The notes below the pieces were generated by a model. The model searched no databases. It had not been told where the DNA came from and saw only the letters and a program-made list of their open reading frames with translations. From Desertivirga xinjiangensis (GTDB lineage: Bacteria; Bacteroidota; Bacteroidia; Sphingobacteriales; Sphingobacteriaceae), in contig NZ_JAFMZP010000003.1 of NCBI RefSeq assembly GCF_024436435.1, positions 496,001-560,000 on the forward strand: a stretch of 64,000 bases of DNA, read 5' to 3'. Position numbers and translations under genes: made by a program. Below, piece after piece: positions 52,500-60,147 of the stretch. Each line of letters begins with the position of its first letter. Positions within the stretch are counted from its first letter, which is position 1.

Positions 52500-52686
52500 T
52501 TACAATTCGGCTCTCCTGGACGATTTCATCCATTGTCGGCTTCCTGCCAGGTTTAATTGAATTAATAATTTCCGTGGCCAAGGAAGCAGCATCGGCTTGT
52601 CGTTTGATAGTAACTCCCAACTCTTTTAACTACCGCTTTACCAAGGCCGTTTTATTTTCCGGCACTTTAATCAAAAAAGTATCCAT
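52492..52686 (-). pseudogene. Antitoxin remnant with in-frame stop
   Basis: From the ATG at 52686 the frame reads MDTFLIKVPENKTALVKR, then a TAG at 52630-52632, then LKELGVTIKRQADAASLATEIINSI and KPTMDEIVQESRIV before the final stop. Apart from the single nonsense codon it is a normal small antitoxin of about 64 residues. It precedes the PIN toxin remnant, as in VapBC-type modules. Confidence 0.75.
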
Positions 52687-52799
52687 ATACAAATTACTTT
52701 AGGCTAGGTATAAAAGCAATAAAGTGTTTTAACCTGATGTTGAGTGTTGATAAATTTAATTAACATACTACCAACATCCTTTTTAAAACAATCATCTTC

Positions 52800-53045
52800 T
52801 TTCGGGAAGTATAACCGAACAACAACCGAAAAGATTCGGGAAAGATTATCCCTTGGTTCGGGAAGTGTTCGGGAGGGCTTCGAGGTGTTGTTCGGAAAAC
52901 CCTACCCATTGTTCGAGGTTTGTTCGGGGAAATATATCCTTTCTTCGGGAAGTGTTCGGGAAGGCTTCGGAAAAAAGCGAAGCGGCTTCGGGAAACCTTC
53001 GGCAACTATAAAAGCGCCCGGCTTGCTTTCCCGAACACTTCCGGT
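52800..53045. repeat. Dense TTCGG/TTCGGGAAG repeat field
   Basis: TTCGG occurs about eleven times on the plus strand between 52800 and 53002. A 26-base unit starting at 52857 recurs at 52944 with one change (period 87), and its complement CCCGAACACTTCC closes the field at about 53031-53043. The frame open here on the plus strand encodes only repeated SGSVREGFG and is unlikely to be a gene. No other feature was seen between 52700 and the metA promoter. Confidence 0.75.
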
Positions 53046-53197
53046 ATTTAGTAATAAGCTTTCCGGAGGTCCAGTCGAACACGAGCCGGTCATTTCCAGA
53101 ACGCCGGAAATAACCCTATTCAGAAATTTTTATTTCAACCAATTGCCACGGGATAGTCATAGACGTTCCTTGGTTTAAAGTTCCGGGTTATTCTTCT

Positions 53198-53205
53198 TAT
53201 TTTTG
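53198..53205 (+). promoter_or_regulatory. -7 element for metA
   Basis: TATTTTTG matches TAnnTTTG, 27 bases before the metA ATG. No S-adenosylmethionine riboswitch fold was recognised in the short leader. Confidence 0.45.
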
Positions 53206-53232
53206 TACTCTAAAGAAAAAGGGAAGTGCTAA

Positions 53233-54177
53233 ATGCCAGTAAAGATACCAGATAATCTGCCAGCGATAGAGCTTTTAAAGAAGGAAAATATATTTGTAAT
53301 GAGCGATCTGAGAGCAAATACTCAGGACATTCGCCCTATGCGTGTGCTTATCCTAAATCTGATGCCTCTAAAAATTACAGCGGAGACGGATTTTGTCCGG
53401 TTGCTGTCTAACAACCCTTTGCAGGTAGAAGTGGAATTTTTGAGGCTGGACTCACATACTTCAAAGAATATTTCGGAAGAGCATCTGGAAATGTTTTACA
53501 AAGGTTTCGGCCAAATAAAAGGAAATTTTTATGATGGTTTGATCATCACCGGGGCCCCGGTTGAAATGCTGAAATTTGAAGAAGTAACCTATTGGGATGA
53601 GATCACTCAGATTTTTGATTGGGCAAGAACACATGTTACTTCCACATTATATATTTGCTGGGCTTCCCAGGCTGCTTTGTACCACTTCTATGGGGTGGAA
53701 AAGCGACCTTTGAAGGAAAAGTTGTTTGGCGTTTTCAAACATACTGCAACAGAAAAAGGTCATCCCCTGCTGAGAGGTTTTGATGATGAATTTTTTATTC
53801 CTCATAGCAGGCATACCACCATTTCGAAGACCGATATGGTTAATAATGAAGAGATCTCTATCTTGTCTGAATCTCCGGAGGCGGGAGTAGCTATTATATC
53901 TTCCAGAGGCGGACGCGAGTTTTACCTCACCGGCCATTCCGAATACTCACCGCTTACCCTTCATGAGGAATATGTCAGGGATGTAAATAAGGGCCTTACT
54001 GTACCTGTTCCGCAAAATTATTATAAAGATAATGATCCTGCTAATTCTCCATTAGTTTGCTGGACAAGTCATGCAAATCTGCTGTTCAATAATTGGCTGA
54101 ACTATTTTGTGTATCAGGAAACGCCGTATAATCTGCAAGATGTAGAGAAGCTGGGAGAGATTAAGGCTGGTAATTAG
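53233..54177 (+). CDS. metA: Homoserine O-acyltransferase (MetA family, acetyl type)
   Basis: 314 residues. Catalytic Cys142 in TLYICWASQAA, and the His/Glu pair in the GHSEYSPLTLHEEY segment. The acyl-CoA selectivity residue is Glu111 (TGAPVEMLKF). In studied MetA enzymes Glu here favours acetyl-CoA and Gly favours succinyl-CoA, so O-acetylhomoserine is the likely product. It activates homoserine for methionine synthesis. It is monocistronic with its own promoter. Confidence 0.93.
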   Translation: MPVKIPDNLPAIELLKKENIFVMSDLRANTQDIRPMRVLILNLMPLKITAETDFVRLLSNNPLQVEVEFLRLDSHTSKNISEEHLEMFYKGFGQIKGNFYDGLIITGAPVEMLKFEEVTYWDEITQIFDWARTHVTSTLYICWASQAALYHFYGVEKRPLKEKLFGVFKHTATEKGHPLLRGFDDEFFIPHSRHTTISKTDMVNNEEISILSESPEAGVAIISSRGGREFYLTGHSEYSPLTLHEEYVRDVNKGLTVPVPQNYYKDNDPANSPLVCWTSHANLLFNNWLNYFVYQETPYNLQDVEKLGEIKAGN

Positions 54178-54287
54178 GATAAAAATTTAGTGTTTTTTTG
54201 TTCTTCTTTTCTTCTTTTCATCTGGTGGCCTATGTTATCCAAAGGGAAAGCCCTGCCTGACTATACATTTGTATCTAACCTCTTCTA

Positions 54288-54303
54288 AGCCGGTTGACCG
54301 GCT
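54288..54303. other. Small hairpin downstream of metA
   Basis: AGCCGG (54288-54293) pairs with CCGGCT (54298-54303) around TTGA. There is no T-tract, so a terminator is doubtful. The rest of the 271-base gap shows nothing else. Confidence 0.3.
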
Positions 54304-54448
54304 GTAACTTAACGGAGGAAATCACTTCAAGTTACCATTCTATGGATGCCATGGCGAAATTTCAGGATAAAAATGTATAATAAAAAGTCAGTTTAATATT
54401 CATATGTATTCCGATTATTCAATTTCTTTGGAATTGTAATTATCTCAT

Positions 54449-55540
54449 ATGAAAAAGCGATTCAAAAAACTCTTAGTTATCATTCTCTTTTCTATCTGTT
54501 TAGCTGAAGCGTTTGCTCAACCAGGCCTTCATAGCAATGAGGCAAAGAAAGACTGGTGGCATATAGACGTGATACCTCCATATAAGCAATCCTCAAAAGC
54601 GAAAAAACTCGATTTTATAAAAGTCAAAGGAAATTCTTTCGTCGATGAAAATGAGAAGGTTATTATATTTAAAGGAGTCTCAATATCTGACCCTGACAAG
54701 TTGGTAAAAGATGGGCGTTGGAATAAAAAGCATTTCGAGGTAATTAAGAGCTGGGGAGCAAATGTAATCCGCATACCAGTACATCCGGTAGCTTATCATC
54801 AGCGGGGTGTCGTAGAGTATATTAAGCTTCTAGATGAAGCAGTCACCTGGTGTTCTGAACTGGGAATATATATAATCATTGACTGGCACTCTATTGGCAA
54901 TTTGCAAATGGAAATCCTGTCGCAAGACATGCACAATACCACTAAGAAAGAAACTTTTAATTTTTGGAGAACCATTGCAGAACATTATAAGGATATCCCT
55001 ACCGTTGCTTTTTATGAGCTCTTTAATGAACCCACAACATACGAAGGTCAGTATGGAACAGCTAGTTGGGCCGGATGGAAGTCCTTAATGGAACAATTGA
55101 TTGATTTGGTCTTTGTGCATAATAAAAATGTTATACCGTTAGTAGCTGGTTTTAATTGGGCCTACGATTTGACACCAGTTAAGGAAAATCCTATAGCCAG
55201 GGAAGGGATAGCCTATGTTACACATCCTTATCCTGGAAAGCGATCCATTCCAAGGGAGCCTAAATGGGAACTTGATTTTGGATTTGTAGCCGATAAATAC
55301 CCGGTAATTGCCACCGAACTAGGCTTCATGAGCAGCGATGAAGATGCTAATTTAAAAGATGACGGCGTATATGGAGCTTCGATTATGAATTACTTCAATA
55401 AAAAAGGAATTTCATGGGTAGTATGGGTTTTTGATCCGGAATGGATTCCTCAGATGATAGAAAACTGGGATTACGCACCTACCAGTCAGGGAAAGTTTTT
55501 CCGCGAGGTAATGCAAGGTAAATTTAAATACGCAGAATAG
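54449..55540 (+). CDS. GH5 endoglucanase-like secreted enzyme
   Basis: 363 residues with a signal peptide (about 1-23, cut near AFAQ). GH5 motifs: VIRIPVHPVAYHQRG, IIIDWHSIG, acid/base Glu in YELFNEPTTY, HPYPGKR, and nucleophile Glu in VIATELGF; the C-terminal SWVVWVFDPEW segment also fits. It should hydrolyse a beta-1,4-glucan or related chain. It has its own strong terminator, so it is not in the operon that follows, but it may feed it. No carbohydrate-binding module is visible. Confidence 0.92.
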   Translation: MKKRFKKLLVIILFSICLAEAFAQPGLHSNEAKKDWWHIDVIPPYKQSSKAKKLDFIKVKGNSFVDENEKVIIFKGVSISDPDKLVKDGRWNKKHFEVIKSWGANVIRIPVHPVAYHQRGVVEYIKLLDEAVTWCSELGIYIIIDWHSIGNLQMEILSQDMHNTTKKETFNFWRTIAEHYKDIPTVAFYELFNEPTTYEGQYGTASWAGWKSLMEQLIDLVFVHNKNVIPLVAGFNWAYDLTPVKENPIAREGIAYVTHPYPGKRSIPREPKWELDFGFVADKYPVIATELGFMSSDEDANLKDDGVYGASIMNYFNKKGISWVVWVFDPEWIPQMIENWDYAPTSQGKFFREVMQGKFKYAE

Positions 55541-55562
55541 TATTCGTGATATACAAATGATT

Positions 55563-55597
55563 AAGTCGCTGTGGCATCCACAGCGACTTTTTTTTTC
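55563..55597 (+). terminator. Rho-independent terminator of the GH5 gene
   Basis: AAGTCGCTGTGG (55563-55574) pairs perfectly with CCACAGCGACTT (55578-55589) around a CAT loop, with a run of nine T from 55588. Confidence 0.95.
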
Positions 55598-55784
55598 CAT
55601 TCAAGTGGCTCACTAAAAAGGAAGAGATTATACTGTAAATGGCTAAAAAAGTATTGAAGGTTGATCCCTTCTAATCGGAAATTTACAGGTATAAACCAAA
55701 GCATCTGATTTGTAAAGGATCCTGCTTGTTAGATGGCCATATCGGTTAGAAGCTAAGAAAAGCTTTGAATTTTTAAACTGTAAT

Positions 55785-56651
55785 ATGAAAATAGGAATAG
55801 ATAGTTACTGTTATCACCGCCTTTTTGGCGAGGTTTACCCCGGTCAGGTAAAGCCGGAAAAAGAACTTTCTTTCGAAGATTTCTTGTTTAAAACGAAAGA
55901 ATTGGAGATCGAAGGAGTATCCTTAGAGTCGTGTTTTATTCCTCGTTTCAATAACGATTATTTACAAGGGATAAGAGATTTTCTTGATACAGAAAATATG
56001 GATCGGGTTTATGCATGGGGGCATCCAGACGGACTGGAAGGAGGCAAGAATCAACAGGCGTTTGAAGAAATGATTCAGCATATTGAATATGCCGATAAAA
56101 TTGGTGCCAAAGTAATGCGTGTAGTGGGAAGTAGCTTGCAGTTCAGGTTTGAAGATCACACACGGCAGTTGGATAGCCTCAGTAAGATGTTTTCTGAAGC
56201 TGCGAAGGTTGCCGCTCAGTATGATATTAAACTAGCTGTAGAGAACCATATTGACTTTAATTCAGATGAGATTCTTCAATTAGTAACCAATGTAAATTTG
56301 CCAAATTTTGGGGTGAATTTCGATACCGGAAACTTTTTGAGAGTTATGGATGACCCTATTCAGGCAATGGAGAAACTGGCTCCTTATGTGTTTGCTACAC
56401 ATATTAAAGACCTGATGCCGGTTAAAGGAGTTCCGGTAAATGAGTGGTATTTTTTTTCATGTGTGCCTACAGGAAGTGGTTTAATTAATAATCTAAAGTT
56501 AGCTCAACTATTAAAACACCATAATTATAATGGCTTTCTTGCTGTAGAGATAGATTATTTGCACCCTGAATACATCAATCAGGAAGAGCAGGTGGTAAAA
56601 AGAAGTTTGGAAGTTCTCTGGAACATAGCACAACATTTGGAGTATGCATAA
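55785..56651 (+). CDS. Sugar phosphate isomerase/epimerase-like TIM barrel
   Basis: 288 residues of the xylose isomerase-like TIM-barrel family. Probable metal ligands: Glu in KLAVENHIDF, Asp in GVNFDTGNF, His in ATHIKDLMP and Glu in LAVEIDYLHPEY. No signal peptide, so cytoplasmic. It opens an operon: its last bases overlap the Gfo/Idh/MocA gene by 8. Together they suggest isomerisation or epimerisation of an oxidised sugar. The exact substrate cannot be told. Confidence 0.88.
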   Translation: MKIGIDSYCYHRLFGEVYPGQVKPEKELSFEDFLFKTKELEIEGVSLESCFIPRFNNDYLQGIRDFLDTENMDRVYAWGHPDGLEGGKNQQAFEEMIQHIEYADKIGAKVMRVVGSSLQFRFEDHTRQLDSLSKMFSEAAKVAAQYDIKLAVENHIDFNSDEILQLVTNVNLPNFGVNFDTGNFLRVMDDPIQAMEKLAPYVFATHIKDLMPVKGVPVNEWYFFSCVPTGSGLINNLKLAQLLKHHNYNGFLAVEIDYLHPEYINQEEQVVKRSLEVLWNIAQHLEYA

Positions 56652-57804
56652 TATCTTAAATGTTGGTATAGTTGGCTATAAGTTTATGGGAAGAGCCCAT
56701 AGCAATGCCTGGATAAAGGCCCCTTTGTTCTTCGATATTCCGGCACAACCGGTATTGAAGGCGGCCTGTGGCAGAAATGAAAGATCATTGAAAGATTTTT
56801 GCAGGCAATGGGGCTGGCAGGAAACCGAAACTGATTGGAGAAAACTAGTTACCCGCCCGGATATCGATATTATTGATATTGCACTCCCTCAACATCTTCA
56901 TTATGAAGTCGCTATTGCAGCAGCAAAAGAGGGGAAGCATATATTTTGTGAAAAGCCTTTAGCGATGAATAGCCGGCAGGCCGAAGAGATGCTTCTAATA
57001 TGTGAAAGTAATAAAGTAAAACACTATTTGAATCACAACTATAGAAGAACGCCTGCTATAGCTCTGGCAAAGAGAATGATCGACGATGGACGTCTGGGAA
57101 GGATTTTTCACTGGCGATCAGCTTATCAGCAAGACTGGATTGTGGATCCTGATTTTCCTCTTACCTGGCAGTTACTTAAGGAAACCGCACAAGCTGGTCC
57201 TCAATGGGATTTGAACTCCCATTGCGTGGATCTGGCACATTTCCTGGTAGGTGAGATCTCATCAGTAATTTCCTTACAAACCAACTTTATTAAAGAAAGA
57301 CCTCTTGCCGATGATTATAAAACCGGAAACTTGCAAGCAGAACGCAAGGGAAGTGAAAAAGGAGAAGTGACTGTTGAAGACGCCGCTTGTATGTTAGTGC
57401 AGTTTAAAAATGGAGCAATTGGTTCCTTCGAGGCAACCCGTTTCGCAACCGGTCGAAAAAATAAATTATCCTTCGAAATTTATGGTAGTAAGGGGAGTTT
57501 GGTATTTGACTTAGAAAGAATGAATGAATTACTTTTCTATTCAAACGAAGATCCGGAAGGCGAGCAGGGGTTTAGAAAAATACTTGCTACAGAGCCTACA
57601 CATCCTTATGTCAAAAACTGGTGGCCTCCTGGTCATCTAATTGGCTATGAACATTCATTTATACATGCCGTAGTAGACTTCATTCACGCAATACATGAGG
57701 ATAAAGAGATTGTACCCAGCTTCCAGGATGGCTTGAAAATAATTAAGGTACTGGAAGCTGGAGCCGCCTCTGCAGAAGTTAAACATCTGATCACCATTCA
57801 ATAA
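56644..57804 (+). CDS. Gfo/Idh/MocA-family oxidoreductase
   Basis: 386 residues. N-terminal NAD(P)-binding fold (VGIVGYKFMGRAHSNAW), the family EKPLAMN motif near residue 102 with catalytic Lys, and a C-terminal alpha/beta domain with HRRTPA-like HNYRRTPAIALAKRMI and DLNSHCVDLAHFL. No signal peptide. Members oxidise or reduce sugars, inositols and 3-keto sugars. It overlaps the upstream isomerase and is 13 bases ahead of the PhyH-type gene. Confidence 0.9.
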   Translation: MHNILNVGIVGYKFMGRAHSNAWIKAPLFFDIPAQPVLKAACGRNERSLKDFCRQWGWQETETDWRKLVTRPDIDIIDIALPQHLHYEVAIAAAKEGKHIFCEKPLAMNSRQAEEMLLICESNKVKHYLNHNYRRTPAIALAKRMIDDGRLGRIFHWRSAYQQDWIVDPDFPLTWQLLKETAQAGPQWDLNSHCVDLAHFLVGEISSVISLQTNFIKERPLADDYKTGNLQAERKGSEKGEVTVEDAACMLVQFKNGAIGSFEATRFATGRKNKLSFEIYGSKGSLVFDLERMNELLFYSNEDPEGEQGFRKILATEPTHPYVKNWWPPGHLIGYEHSFIHAVVDFIHAIHEDKEIVPSFQDGLKIIKVLEAGAASAEVKHLITIQ

Positions 57805-57817
57805 ATTCTAAAAAAAT

Positions 57818-58708
57818 ATGAAATCTAACAAAGAAAAATTCCTTGAAGACGGGTACGTTATTGTAGATGTATTGAGCCAACAAGAAATAGATGACTTCAG
57901 GCATTTAATGGACGCCTTAATAAGTCCTGATGTTAAATCAGAAGACACACAAACAAGAAGTTCATCGTTTCAACACCTGGGGGATGAGATCAGTGATTTT
58001 GGCAAGGAGGCAAGGCAATATTATTTCCATTTGTTAACAAAACCCGGAACGGAATCTATTCACCACGCTTTTCATCACCCGGTGGTATTAAAAACAGTAG
58101 AAGAGCTTTTAGGGCCAAATTTGATTGTGAACAATGCATCAATTCTGGCAGCCAATGAAGGTACGGAGTATTCATTAGGATGGCATAGAGATATTATCCA
58201 AATTCCTCAGGATGAAATTGAGGATTGGATTTTCTCGCCAAGACGTTTTCATAACAGTGTTCAGATCAACTTGCCTCTTGTAGATGAGAATTCGTTGTGG
58301 GTTGTTCCGGGAAGCCATTTCAGAGCTAACACTGAGGCAGAAAATGAAGCTTTTAAAGGCTCAAAGCATTATGCGCCGATAGGTGCAGAAATGCCGGGTG
58401 GAATTCCGGTTTCTTTGAAGGCTGGCCAGGCTGTATTCTATAATAACAATCTAATTCACAGAGGATTTACCGAGAAAATGAAAGTTCCTCGCCGGACTTT
58501 ACACATGGGATACCATAGTGCAGACTTTCCACCAACGTGGCATTTCTACCTCTTAAATTCCGATTTGCTTACACCAGCATACCTTGATACTCTAAGCCCT
58601 ACGATGCGTAAAATGATGGGTGAATATCTAGAATGCAAAAAACAATATCCTAATATGGCAGACACCTGGAAAAAAGAATACAACTTTCCAGAGGAGTATT
58701 CTGTGTAG
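57818..58708 (+). CDS. PhyH-family Fe(II)/2-oxoglutarate dioxygenase
   Basis: 296 residues. The iron triad is visible: His123 and Asp125 in GWHRDIIQIP and His214 in NLIHRGFTEK, with the 2-oxoglutarate-binding Arg nearby in PRRTLHMGYH. The family hydroxylates small molecules or lipids. A dioxygenase in a sugar operon hints at hydroxylation or oxidative cleavage of a glycoside, which is inference. A 13-bp hairpin follows the gene. Confidence 0.88.
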   Translation: MKSNKEKFLEDGYVIVDVLSQQEIDDFRHLMDALISPDVKSEDTQTRSSSFQHLGDEISDFGKEARQYYFHLLTKPGTESIHHAFHHPVVLKTVEELLGPNLIVNNASILAANEGTEYSLGWHRDIIQIPQDEIEDWIFSPRRFHNSVQINLPLVDENSLWVVPGSHFRANTEAENEAFKGSKHYAPIGAEMPGGIPVSLKAGQAVFYNNNLIHRGFTEKMKVPRRTLHMGYHSADFPPTWHFYLLNSDLLTPAYLDTLSPTMRKMMGEYLECKKQYPNMADTWKKEYNFPEEYSV

Positions 58709-58722
58709 ATAGAAAAGCCGGT

Positions 58723-58760
58723 AAAAGGTTGGAGTTTACATCATGTTACTCCAACCTTTT
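58723..58760 (+). terminator. Hairpin between the PhyH-type and MFS genes
   Basis: AAAAGGTTGGAGT (58723-58735) pairs perfectly with ACTCCAACCTTTT (58748-58760). It lies inside what would be the N-terminus of an extended MFS frame and so argues for the later start at 58801. It may partly terminate the upstream operon. Confidence 0.8.
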
Positions 58761-58800
58761 AAAATATCTTCAGTTGCAAACCAGTCTAATAAGAAATCAC

Positions 58801-60105
58801 ATGCAAGAGATCAATAGAGTCAGGCTTTTTAATGCCAGTAGTGTAGCCCTGGTGGTAACAGCGTTGACATTTGCTATCAGAGCTAACCTTTTGGGGGTTT
58901 TAGCGAACGAATTCGGATTGAGTCCACAAGAAATAGGAGAGATTTCGTCTGCTGCATTTTGGGGATTCACCATCGCTATGTTTATCGGAGGTCCAATCTG
59001 TGATTATATTGGTATGGGCCGGATGTTTCTTATTGCTTTCATTGGACACTTTGCTGGAATTATATTGACTATTTATTCAACCAATTATTGGACACTCTTT
59101 TCTTCCACATTATTAATTGGAATTGGGAATGGATTTGTCGAATCTGCAAGCTATGCCATGGTTAGCAGTATGTATACGAATCAAAAAGCAAAGAAAATAA
59201 ATGACTGGCATATCTGGTTCCCTGCAGGTATTGTGATAGGCGGAGTATTAGCATACATCCTCACCCTTGCTGGTGCGAGCTGGAGAGTACAAATGATCTT
59301 CATGATAGTTCCAACGATAGTATACGGATGGATGTTTTTGAAACAGCATTTTCCTAAATCTGAACGAGTTACTAAAGGTGTTTCTGATAGAGATATGCTG
59401 AGAGAATGTTTCAAGCCGCTGTTCTTGTTTATGATATTTTGTATGTTGCTTACCGGGGCTACCGAGCTGGGCACTAATCAATGGATTGCTGAGCTCTTAT
59501 CAACAGTGGGAGTTCCTTCTATTCTTCTTTTGGTATTTATAAATGGAATTATGACTATTGGAAGAGCGAATGCCGGATTCATATTAAAAAGAGTGTCGAC
59601 CATAGGTTTACTACTTTTTTCGTCAGTGTTTTCATTAATCGGATTGATTTGGCTGAGTTATGCAGAAGGGTATATTGCGTTTGCGGCAGCAGGAGTGTTT
59701 GCTGCCGGTGTTTGTTTCTTTTGGCCAACCATGATTGGTTTCGTATCAGAAAACCTTCCTAAAACCGGACCTCTAGGAATGTCATTGATGGGAGGAGTAG
59801 GTTTGCTTTCTACATCTTTGATATTACCTGTATTTGGGATAGTGTATGAAAATCAATTGGCTGATTCAGGATCAGGTTATTCAAATATTGAAGTTCTTAG
59901 AACAGCTGTGGCCGGCTCAGAACAGGCTTTGCAACTGGCCCGTATAAAATTAGAAGCTGGTGCGGGTACACTAAGGTTCGTGTCTATCCTTCCAGCTATT
60001 TTGGTTATTGGGTTTTTCTTTTTGTATATCAAAATGAAGAAGAAAAAAGCAGAAAATGTTTCAGCAAAGCGAGTAACTTGGGCTGTTAATAAAGTGAAGA
60101 TATAA
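58801..60105 (+). CDS. Major facilitator superfamily sugar/organic acid permease
   Basis: 434 residues from the ATG at 58801, with about twelve membrane helices. Family-like pieces: FWGFTIAMFIGGPICDYIGMGRMF between helices 2 and 3, and a positive tail (KMKKKKAENVSAKR). The frame is open 24 codons further up, but a terminator hairpin sits there. It probably imports the product of the adjacent periplasmic dehydrogenase or glycosidase. Substrate unknown. Confidence 0.9.
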   Translation: MQEINRVRLFNASSVALVVTALTFAIRANLLGVLANEFGLSPQEIGEISSAAFWGFTIAMFIGGPICDYIGMGRMFLIAFIGHFAGIILTIYSTNYWTLFSSTLLIGIGNGFVESASYAMVSSMYTNQKAKKINDWHIWFPAGIVIGGVLAYILTLAGASWRVQMIFMIVPTIVYGWMFLKQHFPKSERVTKGVSDRDMLRECFKPLFLFMIFCMLLTGATELGTNQWIAELLSTVGVPSILLLVFINGIMTIGRANAGFILKRVSTIGLLLFSSVFSLIGLIWLSYAEGYIAFAAAGVFAAGVCFFWPTMIGFVSENLPKTGPLGMSLMGGVGLLSTSLILPVFGIVYENQLADSGSGYSNIEVLRTAVAGSEQALQLARIKLEAGAGTLRFVSILPAILVIGFFFLYIKMKKKKAENVSAKRVTWAVNKVKI

Positions 60106-60147
60106 ACTGCCTATATATTAATCAATTTGGAAGGGTAATTATTTAGT

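Noticed and set aside
52850-52885. GGTTCG motifs resembling a tRNA T-loop
   Set aside because: No acceptor stem, anticodon arm or D-loop could be built around them; they belong to the repeat field.
52744-53178. Plus-strand open frame of 144 codons between hisS and metA
   Set aside because: Its residues come from the TTCGG repeat field (SGSVREGFG repeated), overlapping frames are open on both strands, and there is no domain, signal or start context.
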